NCBI GenBank assembly: GCA_905250115.1
Contig: CAJNOI010000004.1
Span: 1,092,621 to 1,156,620 of the forward strand
Direction: 5' to 3'
Origin: Adineta steineri
Lineage: Eukaryota > Rotifera > Eurotatoria > Adinetida > Adinetidae
Length of the DNA stretch: 64,000 bases
Of this stretch, positions 49,424 to 60,686 are shown piece after piece. The notes below the pieces were generated by a model. That model worked only from the letters and a program-made list of their open reading frames with translations, was not told where the DNA came from and did no database searches. Every line of letters starts with the position of its first letter. Within the stretch, counting starts at the first letter, position 1. Made by a program: the position numbers and the translations under genes.

Positions 49424-52400
49424 TTATTCTTTTTTAGGTTCAAATTCTGAACGATTAATATTTGATGCAGTATCTCGTTGATTATCATCATCATCATCAT
49501 TACTATTTCGTCTATCTACTAAGCGATTAGTATCGGAAATATCAACTCGTGTATTATCGTTATTTCTTTGTCTCAATGCAAATCGACTGGTAGTCGATGT
49601 ACCCGCCATTTGATCGTCATTATGTCGCCTTCTGGCAAAACGATCAATATTCGAAGGATTATTTGATTCAACGTCACGGTAATTTCTTCTAGTATCAAAA
49701 CGATTACTATCTGATATTATAGGTGGACGATCATCATCTCGTTCTGGGCTTGTTCCACGCATATAACTTGATGAGATATTTTTATATCGATAAAGATCTT
49801 CGGAATGTTGATCAGAGAAATGGCTGAGATTTGATGTAGCAAAACCATAATGTCGTTTTGGAGTATTCCTCGATGATACTACAGAAACAACAGCACTTTT
49901 ATCAGTTTCTTCTTCGCTACTCAAACGAGAGAAAGGTTGTGATAAATGATCGCCTATAGCATTAGATGCAAAACCACTTGATCCAGATGTTAATGCTTGT
50001 ATTGCTGGTGTCGATGATTTTAATGCAAGAACTTTACGAGATCTTGATGAATTAACTTGTGCTTGTAAATCATTACTTGCTTTGTTCCAACGTCTACAAA
50101 AGAAAAAACTTTTTGTTAAATATATACTTATATTCGAATGTTTTCACTTTTCATTAAATTGATCAGTTTGATAAGATCCATGACTACGTGCTTTTGAATT
50201 TAGATTATCCATATAAGCTAAACGTTGCTTTTGTACAGCTGGTGTTGACCATTTTGAAATCATACGTGATGCACCATCATCTTCCTCATCATCAGATATT
50301 GCTGTCCTAATAAAATACAAAATAATTATTTGACAATAATAAATCATTATCATTTTTTATTTACATCATATCATTGGCTGTACTTCGAATATGATTTTCT
50401 GCAATAACACTTCGAACAGCATTAACTTCAGCTATATCACGATTATTAGTTGCTTCTTTCAATTGTGTCAATACACGTAATGCTTTACTACCATCAGCAG
50501 CTGTATAAATAACTTGAACTTGAAATGGTAATTGTTCTAATTGATCCAAATCTATATGATATTTTTCTTTTACTTCTATATTTTACAACACAAAAAATAA
50601 ATTTATTTTATGATTAATTTATTAAATAAACAAACAAACCTTGTTTATTTCTTATACCAAATTCAAATGTTACTTCAGTTTGTTTTGTAACATTACCAAT
50701 ATTACGTTTTATTATTCCAAGTTTTTCATCTGGATTATCAGGATTACGTATATATAAACCACGATGAACAATTAATGTTGCTTCAACATTTGTTGCAATA
50801 ACTTGTTGTTCAAGTATTGAAGCAAATTCATCACCTATATTTAACAAATCTACAATTGTTACATTACCACCTGTACCATCCGCCTAATCAATAGAAAACA
50901 AAGTAAATAGTTGAAAATAAAACAAATTCATATTAATTCTACCATTTGACCGATTACAGGAAGTAAACACGAAGTACCTAAAAGATAAATAATGTAATTA
51001 TTTTGTTGTTAAATATTAAATCAATATTTACCTTTAATAGTTATAACAGAAATACTAACACCTTTGTCTCTAGCACGTTCAGTTACTAAGAAATGAAATT
51101 ATAGATTAATACTATTAATGAATAATAAAAAATTACAATCTGCATAAAATTGATTTCCTTCATGAAGAGCTTGTTTTTTGATAGCTTCATTAATTTTATT
51201 ATCTTGTGCCATTTCTAAACTGCCTAAACCTATATTAGCTAATCCTATAAAATAAATTGATTTATTTATTTAATAAACAATGAAATCTACATATCAAGTC
51301 ATTTACCATCAGTACAAATAACTATTTTTGAACCTTGTCGTTTCGATGCAATATTAAGTGCAAAAACAACTGCTGGACCAAGTGCAGTTTGTCCAGTTTC
51401 TTCAAGATCATAAACACGTTCAATTAATTTTGTTTTCGTTTGTGAAACAGGTTTTAATTCATTATTAAATTCACGTTCAGCTTCATGTAATAAATCATTA
51501 GTACTATTTAATTTATCACCACGTATAACTAATGGTTCCTCTTTTGAACCATCACCTAGAACAAAAAATAAATAATTATTTGTAACAAAAAGAAAATGTA
51601 TATACCATAATATGTTATTTCATGATTAAATGTAAGTAATACTGCACGTTTTGTTGGTGTATCTTTAACAAGTTTATCTAAATTAGCAGCAACAGCCATT
51701 TGTACACCTTGTAAACGTGTAACATAAGTTTGATGATTTTGTTTAATCATTTGTGCACCACCAAATGCTTCAGCAGCACGTTCTTGTTGTTTAAGTGCAT
51801 TTGGTAAATTAAAATTACCATGAACTAATGTTGTTGATGCCATTGATCCGCTAATGTCAATAAGAAAAAAAACAATCGAATCATCAATACCACTCATATC
51901 TGAACCGTGAACAACTGGTGCTGGTGAAAGTAAATATGTTGCATCTTCTTGTTTAGGTAAATCTGCTTGTTCAATATCAACTATATTGTTATATGGACAA
52001 AATTCACAACGCCATTTTGATTCTGTATCATTTGAAGTAGTACTTCCTTTTTTATCTACCTGAATTTTACTCAAATGAGATGCTATTGCTGTACATTCTG
52101 TACAATAGACAGGATCACCAGCATGCATTTCACCTAAGAAAACAAAATTATATGTAGAAGAAATCGGATGTGTTTCTTTTCTAATTACCTGGTTGAAGTA
52201 ATTTATTGAATGTAATACTAAGAACATTAGTATCAGGTTTACGTAAACGTTTTCGTTTCTGACTAACTACAGCAGTTTTATCTGGCATAGATACGACTTG
52301 ATGTTGTGGACGTCTTTCAATATTTCTTCAAAAATTAAATTTTCATTGATTTTATTTCTAAACTCATTTGAATAATTATTTACCTTGATTGAGCCTGTGG

Positions 52401-52511
52401 TCTAAATAATTGATCAGCATCATTACCAAGTACATCATTGTCATCATCATCAGATACTGATTCTGATTCTGATTGAGCATATTTATAAACATATTTTGAT
52501 CCAAAATCCAT
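49424..52511 (-). CDS. Sec23/24-like zinc-finger and vWA-domain protein
   Basis: Eleven exons join in phase to 840 residues: 52511-52384, 52325-52189, 52133-51606, 51555-51307, 51244-51137, 51085-51032, 50977-50943, 50883-50640, 50575-50365, 50306-50148, 50093-49424. The start is acidic (SVSDDDDNDVLGND). A zinc finger at about 99-134 has CTEC and CEFC pairs, as in Sec23/24 trunks. The vWA domain from about 175 has a complete metal site: DISGS, then a Thr in ETGQTALGP, and an Asp in VICTDG. A beta-rich part follows, then a Ser/Arg/Asn/Asp-rich tail of about 300 residues ending SEFEPKKE. The zinc-finger/vWA pair recalls the N-terminal part of circularly permuted Ras-like proteins and ciliate vWA proteins, but no GTPase domain is present. 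Its role is unknown. A COPII-related or ubiquitin-related adaptor is speculative. Confidence 0.82.
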
Positions 52512-53117
52512 ATTTACAAATCAATATCTGAAGAGAAAAAAAATCAGTTGGAAAAAAAAGTTTACATATACAATTGCGCGACACTTTCATATTCACAAAG
52601 AAGAAAAAAGAAAATGCTAGGAAGTATGAAAAAATAAAATAATGTCAGGCAAATCTTTTTTTTTTCTTCTCAAGGTAGTAGAAGAAACGTAATTTACTCA
52701 GTATGTTATTTCTTATCAGCAAAAAGTCGTCTAGGTTCTCTTTCATTCGTCTTAACAACCAGACGTTCGTTGTCTAAGAGAAATAAAATCAATATTAGTT
52801 ATTTTTAAATAGTAATGTACTGAATAAATCTTTGATCATAAAAATTCAATGAAAAAAAAAATATCCATCAGTTTTAAATTCATGAGAACATTATCTCAAT
52901 TCGTTCGTATTTTTTCTTTTAACTGTATGAAAAACGACAAATGACAAGGAAGAGAAAACAATCAACCGAACAAGAAAAATGACTTGAAAATGCTACAAGG
53001 CTGAAATATAAACATATAGTTGAAAAAAAAAATAATGCTGAAATACACACAGAAACAAAAAGGACATCAATTCTAATGAAAAACTAAATGAGAATGTTTG
53101 CTTTTTTCTAAAATAGA
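52512..53117. other. Intergenic region, vWA gene promoter and mitofusin 3' end
   Basis: About 600 bp, AT-rich, between the start of the vWA gene and the stop of mitofusin, both minus strand. Nothing recognised. Confidence 0.55.
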
Positions 53118-56100
53118 TTATTCATTTGTTGCTGTTGTTGATTCTGAAGATAAATATTGATTTGAAAATTCACTCAATTCATTCTCAATTTGATCTCCTT
53201 GTTTTTTTAATTTTTTTCCTTTATCGATATATTTTAATAATTGATCAATTTCAATTTTTATTTGTTTCATACTATCAGTTAAATCATCTTTTTCCATATC
53301 AACATAACGTATTGTTTGAGCAAAATACATTGATAATTCTTGTTGAACTTGTGCACTTGCATTACCGGATGTCATATCAACGATTAATTTCATTTTTGAT
53401 GATGCATAATCAGCATATTGACGTTTAAATGCACGTTCTTGTGCTTTTTTTGTCCACATTACTCTTTCATATAAATATAAAGTACCATAAATACCTGCAA
53501 CAACACCTAATACTTTCCAACCAACACTACGCCATACTAATGCACATCCACCTAATGCGATCATACCAGATTTTGTTGTTAATGCCGATATATTATTTGC
53601 TGTTGTTAATAAATCATTTGTTGAACTAATTAATGATGATGCCGATGGTGTTGATATTTCATGATTAAGTTTTGAACTGGTTATAGATTCTTTCTGATTT
53701 TGAACAAAACGTTGCCATAAACTAGTAAAACCTAATGAGAATTTAAATTGTATATCTTCACGAAAATCTGAACATAAATTTGAACAATCCAAACGATATG
53801 AAACAGCAAAATCCGAACGTGGTACTATGGAATCAACATTATTTATACGTTCTTTATTTTCAAGAACTGATTTAACACGTTCTTTTATTTCACGATGAAC
53901 ACTATCCAATGATGAATGTAATGCTGCATGAAGACGAGTTTGTAAATTAGTACCAAGTCGTTCTTCAACCCATCGATGTAAATCTCGTTTATAAAGTGGA
54001 ATTTGTTCAGAATCAGATGAAAAAGGACGATCAAATTCTTCGATTAATGTATAAAGACTAGAAAATAAAAATAAAATGATTTTTTTTTAAACAGAGAATT
54101 TCTAATCTAATGAAATAACATATATATATATCAAGAAGAATTATTCCTATGTGAGTAGTATTAGTTATCAAGAAAAAAAATCTAACATTTTCATCAGAGG
54201 TTATTATTACTAACATGTTTTTTTTATGCATTCTTGAAAAGGTCATGACATAACAAATAATTCGATATCAATAATCATGATGTATAAACTCTATCTAGAG
54301 TTTATACATTTCATTAGATCCAATATAATCCACAAATATGTTGACTGAATACTAAATTAACATGTAAAAACATTTTTCTATCAATTTATTCTCTTCTTAT
54401 ACGACATATTCGTTAATATAAAAATAACATACAATTATCTTTCTGATATCAACTGTTATTAATTCTTATCTATTCGATAATAAATCTAAGAAAATGCTAT
54501 GACATTTACCACGAAGATAATTCTATTTTGCATTCTTTCTCTTATAAACTTACCGTCTAATTTCATCATTTAATGTTTGTGCAACTCTTTTATAAACATC
54601 TTCTGATATATGTCGAATTTTATCTTTAGCTGATTCTGTCATTGAACGTAATTCACGTTCAAGTAAATTATGTTTTTCATCCATTTGTGTTAATTTTTGA
54701 ACTGATTCTTGTTTTAATGTTTGAGATCTATTTGCTATATTAGCTGTTGTTTCACGTAATGTTGTTGTTATACCTTTGCCTCGATTAGTATGTTGTTCAA
54801 ATTTAGTTTGAACAGCTGTTTTTGAGATACATTTTTCAAATTCATGTTCAAAATTATTAAATTCAATAAGACGTTCTTCATGTCCTAAATAAAAACCGAA
54901 TTCATGATTGATTTTTTTTCTTACAAATTTAATTTCTTTACCTTCAGCAAAACCAGTTCTAGGTGAACTAGTTGGGTCTTTATTTCGTTTTAATAAAGCT
55001 TCGCGTGCTGAAATAAAAAACATTCGATGTTCGGATGCTTCTTTTCGATCACATAGATGTAATTCATCGCATAAAAATTCTAAACCACGATCAAGATGTT
55101 GTTGTCTTACCTAAATCAAAAAAGTATATATATATATGTATATTTAAATCGATTAATTTCTTTACCGATTCGACCATTTCTGGTTCATTTGCAGTGGCAT
55201 CCCAACGATTCATTAAGATAAAAATATTTGGATTTGATAAACGTTGCGCTACGTTATGTAAAAATTTTTTTTCCTAAAATTTTATTCATTTATTTTGTTC
55301 ATATTATTTTATTTTATTAGAACTTACAGAAACTGTTATTGTTGCTTCAGCTGATATAACAAGTACAAATACATCAGCATCTAAGCAATGATTTTCAATC
55401 CATTGATCAAGATTTGCTGATACATCAATACCCGGACTAAAAAAGATAAAACAGAATTATTTTTTTTTTTGGAATTAGAAATAAGCAGTTTAATTTTACC
55501 TATCAACAAGAATAACATCATCTCGAATGAGACGACATTTTTCTTTTGGCCATAAAATTTTTACGAGAGAATCTGAATCAAGCTTTTCTCTTGAAAGAGC
55601 ATTACCTACAGTACCCAAGCTCTAAAAATAAAAAAGTTGAATAAATTATTTCATAATAACATCAAACAGGGTTTTTTAAAATAACGTTTAAAAGAAAAAA
55701 ATAAAGATATACTCAGTTAGATGATAACAGAACTTCTCGATATTGGAATCCGATAGATATTAATGATGAGATTAGTATCGAATTTCTGAGTCAAAATATT
55801 TGTCTTAGCAAGAATTTATCATTTGACGATGATAAATGTTATAAGCATAGTAATAGCTATTGATTAAATCTTTTTAATTATTGTTAGGATTATCTCAGAA
55901 TTCATTTTTGTTTAAAGTTTATTTCATATCTCATCAATTAAATTTTGTTTACTTACGCTAATACTTTTCGGTTCATCTGATCCGGGTGTAAGAACATACG
56001 GTTCAGCTTTATCAGTTCCTTCAATCTAAATCATCAAAAATCAAGAGTCAATCAAAATATATTTTAAATCAATCATACTTGAAGAAAACAATTTGTTGTA

Positions 56101-56654
56101 TGTCCCATACCGACTGGTAGTATTCTCTCACGTAACATAGCGTTCATAGTTGTACTCTTTCCGTTACTTGTCCTAAGAAATAACAGATCGTAGGAAAATT
56201 AAAAACAAAGAATTGAATAATAATAATAATCTATTAACCTTCCAAAGAAGACAACTTTCATATGATCGCGTGATATGATTGTTAAAATTCGATTAACTTT
56301 TTCTTTCAATTCTTGAATTTCTACATATTTTTCAGGAGTTATTAGATTCTTGTCAGATTTCTTCACATCTATAAAGAAAATTAAATTAGACAGATATGTT
56401 TTAAAAATGAATTTAGTAAAACAAACCATCTAAAAATTTATTTGAGTCATTGACATACAATGCGATGTTTTTAAATATCTCCGTTATAGTTGTTTTAGCA
56501 TGAGTAAATAATTTCAATGGTGAATTATTGTCTAAATTTAAGAAATTATAATTAATTAAAATATTTTTTTATACGAATTTCACTTACTAGTCACACTATT
56601 CTGACGTTCAGCTCCAAGTAATGTCGGCTTGTCACGAATGATACTGCCTGACAT
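53118..56654 (-). CDS. MFN: Mitofusin (outer mitochondrial membrane fusion GTPase)
   Basis: Mitofusin tethers and fuses outer mitochondrial membranes. Exons 56654-56588, 56531-56427, 56368-56239, 56172-56079, 56025-55957, 55621-55500, 55436-55328, 55273-55166, 55110-54554 and 54057-53118 join in phase to 766 residues (human MFN2 has 757). After [17 protein letters not shown] the GTPase motifs follow: P-loop GRTSNGKST across a splice site, switch [12 protein letters not shown]3 DSPGID and G4 NRWD. The helical region includes [12 protein letters not shown]. The membrane segment lies at about 618-650 ([20 protein letters not shown], then [11 protein letters not shown]), followed by KERAF-like [15 protein letters not shown]. 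The C-terminal heptad-repeat helix is about 690-755. All catalytic motifs are intact. Intron 9 is about 500 bp and contains a near-perfect palindrome. It shares a 612-bp intergenic region with TMEM237. Confidence 0.96.
54281..54308. repeat. 28-bp near-perfect palindrome in mitofusin intron 9
   Basis: TGTATAAACTCTA, then TC, then TAGAGTTTATACA, so both 13-bp arms match perfectly. It lies in the middle of the long intron 9. It could be a transposon footprint, a hairpin or chance in AT-rich DNA. Confidence 0.8.
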
Positions 56655-57266
56655 AATTATTTGTCTAGAAAGCAATAAACATAAATTGATAATATATATT
56701 ATTCCTTTCTACTTTTCCAAATTATGGATAAATAAAGGAAAAGTATCGATTGTCGATAAAAATGGTGAATCAAACATTTAGGAAAAAAGAGATATAAAAA
56801 CATGGCGGGAAAGAAAAAGTAATAGATGGAAGTTACTTTTTTAAAATTAATACTAATCTTATTAAATAAATAATAAAGTATAAAAATCATTTTGAGAAGT
56901 TTAATGCAAAACTGTTATATAATATGAGTATTATAGAATGATGAAGGACAATCGTTGGAAAGCTCTAGATGATTGAATCATCCTTTTCAAACATAAACAA
57001 TATAGATTCGTGATTTTTATTACAGCGTACGTACTCATTCATTCAACACCTACACCAATAAAAATCTACAATTACCTCTATATCATTACGCATTAGAAAA
57101 GTCTAACAAAATGTACTGCAAGGCGTATGTATTATGCATCAGCAACGATTTCCTATTTGATTTTCATTATCCAATCATAAGAATAGTACTAGATGGCGTT
57201 CGTCTCTCAATATTATATTTCCATGACAACGAATGATACGATTAGAAGTTATCATAATCACTTGCA
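56655..57266. promoter_or_regulatory. Divergent intergenic region between mitofusin and TMEM237
   Basis: The two genes start on opposite strands 612 bp apart, so both promoters and 5' UTRs must lie here. The sequence is AT-rich. A CCATGACAACG stretch at 57221 resembles the half-site of an X-box (RFX sites often contain CATGGCAAC or GTTGCCATGG), only 46 bp before the ciliary gene TMEM237. That match is by eye and tentative. Confidence 0.4.
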
Positions 57267-58774
57267 ATGGCAACTCTTGGTATAGGACAAGGAGAAAATC
57301 AAAGAAGACGTTTACCAAAGTTAATTCCACCTAATCCAGGTGGTGGAAGTAGTGATGATACACCTCGTACAACGACTGGTGATGAAAGTGCTCGACAACG
57401 ACGACGAGATCGACAACAATCAGCTCGTCAACAAACACCAGATGGTCGAGAAACAATTTCATCACCATCAATCAAAGAAGTAATTAAAAATTTTATCTTA
57501 TCTATTTAAATTATTCTTTCGTAAATAATATTTTAGCTTCCGTTACCACCTCGATCTAATCAAAGTGAGGAACGTGACCCAACAAAACGGCGTAAAGCTC
57601 GACGACGTGTTAAATCATCGTAATATTTGTTTCTCTTGATTTTTTAATATACATATTTTATTTTCTAATTATAGATCACAATTAGAACAAGAACCTTCAT
57701 TATTAAGAGGTTTAGAAGATGAAGTTATTGTAGAAAAATCCAAAAGATCCAATGAATTTGTTTTACCTGATCTTTTATTATCAAGTACATATGCTGGTAA
57801 TACAGCATCAAAAAGTGCTCCAACACCTCGTATTTATGTTGAAAATAAAAGTAATTGTTTTTTGTTTTTGTTTTATTTTGATTGAATAAGTATTATTTTT
57901 ATTTAAAGAAACATTTTCAAGTGTTAATAAAGATGCTGCAACAGTACGTATAGGTAATAGAAGTGGACAATCACCATATACATTAGGACATGATGATAGT
58001 TATACATTTCAACAACAAACAGCTGAAGTTTTAAAACGTTATACCGTACACGTTGCTAAACAAACTCATGCAGCTTTTCAAAAATTCTTTCTTTTCATAC
58101 ATGGTATTAATTCTGGTTATGCATTATGGGTATGCGTATTCTCTTTTGTATTTATCAGTGGAGAAGGTTCAGAATTTTTTACTATTTATCGAACAATTGC
58201 ATTGATAACACATCTTTTATTTTATCTTTTTCTTGCTATATGTATGGTCGATGTTCTAGATAGGTAATTCCATTTCTTATATATTATTAAATAAAATCTA
58301 TATTTTATTAATAGAATCGATCCAGTTAAATTTAATAGAACAGTACTTTTACAATCAATTACTGCACAAAATGCTGCACCAGCTTTAATCTTTTATATGG
58401 TTGCTATGGTTACTAATTTAGTTATGATGAAAACAGAAGATCAATTACGTATGACTCTATATAATTCAGATGTAAATGGAACAATTTCATCTATTGTAAG
58501 TTTACTTTCTTTTTTTCTATGATTTCATTTTTTTCTGAAATTTTCCCTCTTTTTCTTTAAGAATGATATAGCGACTAATCAAGGAGATTTATGGAAAAAT
58601 TTAACAGCAGTTCGAGCAGCATTTAGTGTAGTTGGCTGGTTTATTGTAAGTATACATGCTAAAAATGATCGATTAAGTACAATGATTAAGAATACAGAAG
58701 AAAAAGCATTTTATGAAGAATTAAAAATCGAACAAAATACTGTGCCACTTGTTGCTGGAATGAATTCTGCTTAA
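57267..58774 (+). CDS. TMEM237: TMEM237, ciliary transition-zone membrane protein
   Basis: TMEM237 is a transition-zone protein needed for ciliogenesis in animals. Exons 57267-57479, 57537-57619, 57675-57850, 57909-58263, 58315-58495 and 58562-58774 join in phase to 406 residues, almost the human length of 408. The N-terminal half is disordered, basic and Pro/Ser-rich (RQRRRDRQQSARQQ, KRRKARRRVKSS). The C-terminal half has four hydrophobic segments: FFLFIHGINSGYALWVCVF, IALITHLLFYLFLAICM, LIFYMVAMVTNLVMM and AAFSVVGWFIVSI. Family wording includes HVAKQTHAAFQKF, VLDRIDPVKF after helix 2, and SDVNGTISSI, the counterpart of the human SSVNGSLW stretch. All six introns or junctions are GT..AG and short. 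The stop converges with the neuropeptide gene 170 bp away. Confidence 0.9.
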
Positions 58775-58944
58775 TCATGTGTTTTTTGGTGCCTTTAGAT
58801 TAAAATAAAATACAAGAGAGAAAAAAAAGTGATTTGTGTATGCTCTTTTGTTTATTAGAAGAATCTGCTATTTGCGCGTGTGTGTGTGTGTGTATGTTTT
58901 GTATGTTTATCTTTTTTCTCGTTTAAAATAAAAGAATTTTGTAA

Positions 58945-59577
58945 TTACATGGAAAGATCTCGTTTACCACGATAATGAAACATTGATTGAGGTTTACTTT
59001 GATGAATATGATAATCATAACCATTGGTATGATATGGACCTTGAAGAGCTAACATACGATGTGGATTTGAATAACTATTTCCTCCAAGTATATTATGAAA
59101 TGCACGTTTACCAATTCGTGGGAAAAGAACACTACGTTTACCAATTCGTGNNNNNNNNNNACGTTTACCAATTCGTGGGAAAAGAACACTACGTTTACCA
59201 ATTCGTGGAAAAAGGACACTACGTTGTTCCATCCATCGATAATCATTTTCATTGTTAATTTCTTCATTTTCAATTGGATTCGTTTCGTAAATAGAAGAAA
59301 TTTCTTCTAAGTCAGATGCTGAACGACCAATACGTGGAAATTTTGTTGTACGAATATAACGATCATAAGCTGAAGGTAAATTTAATGCATATTGTTGATC
59401 AGGAAGACTATTTTTTAAGTCATCCGAGTCTATAACATAAGCATACTAAAAGAAAAAGAAATAAAATAAATTACAAAACAAAAAAAACAATTTTTTTCTT
59501 ACACTTGATGTAATGAATACTATCATTAAAACATAATAACAACTAATAATAATTGTTGATGAAGGTGAAATACACAT
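58945..59577 (-). CDS. Amidated neuropeptide precursor, FPRI-amide type
   Basis: Two exons (59577-59503, 59445-58945) give about 191 residues including a 10-N gap. Residues 1-25 form a signal peptide (MCISPSSTIIISCYYVLMIV then FITS). The propeptide holds the repeated cassette SVLFPRIGKR, three times complete and one partly hidden by the gap. Each is flanked by Lys-Arg or Arg, with Gly as amide donor, so each should yield SVLFPRI-amide. Upstream lies TTKFPRIGR, which should yield a related FPRI-amide. Near the end MFHYRGKR predicts a peptide ending FHYR-amide. This layout is classic for neuropeptide precursors. The C-terminus FPRI-amide fits lophotrochozoan FxRI-amide peptides and also resembles PRX-amides, and I cannot decide by eye. 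Repeat number is uncertain because of the gap. Confidence 0.9.
59151..59160. other. Assembly gap (10 N) inside the peptide cassette array
   Basis: Ten N between identical 30-bp cassettes. Restoring a single intact junction would need 13 bases, so the gap length is nominal and whole cassettes may be collapsed. Confidence 0.95.
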
Positions 59578-60686
59578 TATTGATTAAATACTCAATGGAT
59601 TAGGTTTTTCTATATAAATCTAAATAAATATAATAGTTAACTATAAAGTATACATACATGTATGTTTATTTGTAATTGTCGATTTTTATTATATTTGTAA
59701 AAGTATTTATAGGAATCAGTTGTAACAAGTAAATATTAGGAAAAATGTGTAGGTGTAAACAATAAGTTATAGAAAATCTTAATAATGAAAAAAGAAAAGA
59801 AAAACGTTGTAGTTATATTTTTTTCAATAAACGAAGACGTCGTATGCGAAAGAGAAAGAAAATATAGATTTTAAATCGGAAAAGCTACTGATTACGTACA
59901 ATTCATCATTAGTTAGATCGGAAAGTCGGCCGTACATAAACAAATTGTTGAACAGAACTTAATTTTATGTTACTGACGTAGACAAAAAAAATAATATATA
60001 ATGAATTGTTTCAATTATCTACTATATTCAAATTAACATTCATGATTATTATTTGATAAAGTTATCAATCGTCTGATCAAAAGTAAAAATTAGTTGTAAC
60101 AACACATGTATATAATTCTAGATCAACACATGAATTATTATGCGAATACAAGGACATTAATGTAAATCATCTGGAAATTTTATTTTTTTGCATCTGAATA
60201 ATAAAAGAAAAGTTTTGATAAAAAAACACAAATTAGCAACGGAAAAATCTCATAAATACGCGATCATTTAAATGGATCAATTAATAAAGTAATGTTTTTT
60301 TAACGAGTATTTTAAGATTAATAGATGACGTCTCGATTTATATCAAACTAGATCGATCCGTTCATATAGTTCATTAATAAAACAGTTCGTTATGTAAATT
60401 ATATATGTTTTATTTAAACTCTAGGTATAAAATTTAGCGGTTTGACGCAATCCAATGGAATGTATTCATCACAAAAAAAAGAAGAAAAAGGCGCGCATAT
60501 ATGTCATATAACAATCAATTGATCTTCAGACATAGATCATCAACGTGCAGTTATTAGAATACTTTTCATTTTATTCTATTGTGTTTTTAATAGGTAGTGT
60601 TGTATTTGAATCCTTCTCTCTTAGTTTGTTTTTTTTCTTCTTCTCTATTGATCCACTAATGAGATTCTTCGCACATTTTAATATAT
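59578..60686. other. Intergenic between divergent neuropeptide and homeodomain genes
   Basis: About 1.1 kb, AT-rich, holding both promoters. Several ATCGATC/GATCGAT-like words occur around 60340-60360. No gene recognised. Confidence 0.5.

Noticed and set aside
59049..59273. Alternative minus frame with repeated VFFSHELVN
   Set aside because: A shifted frame of the same cassette array, without a signal peptide or splice support.
58983..59310. Plus-strand repeated VYQFVGKEHY frame and a second plus frame
   Set aside because: These mirror the neuropeptide cassettes. Only the minus strand has a signal peptide and KR cleavage sites.
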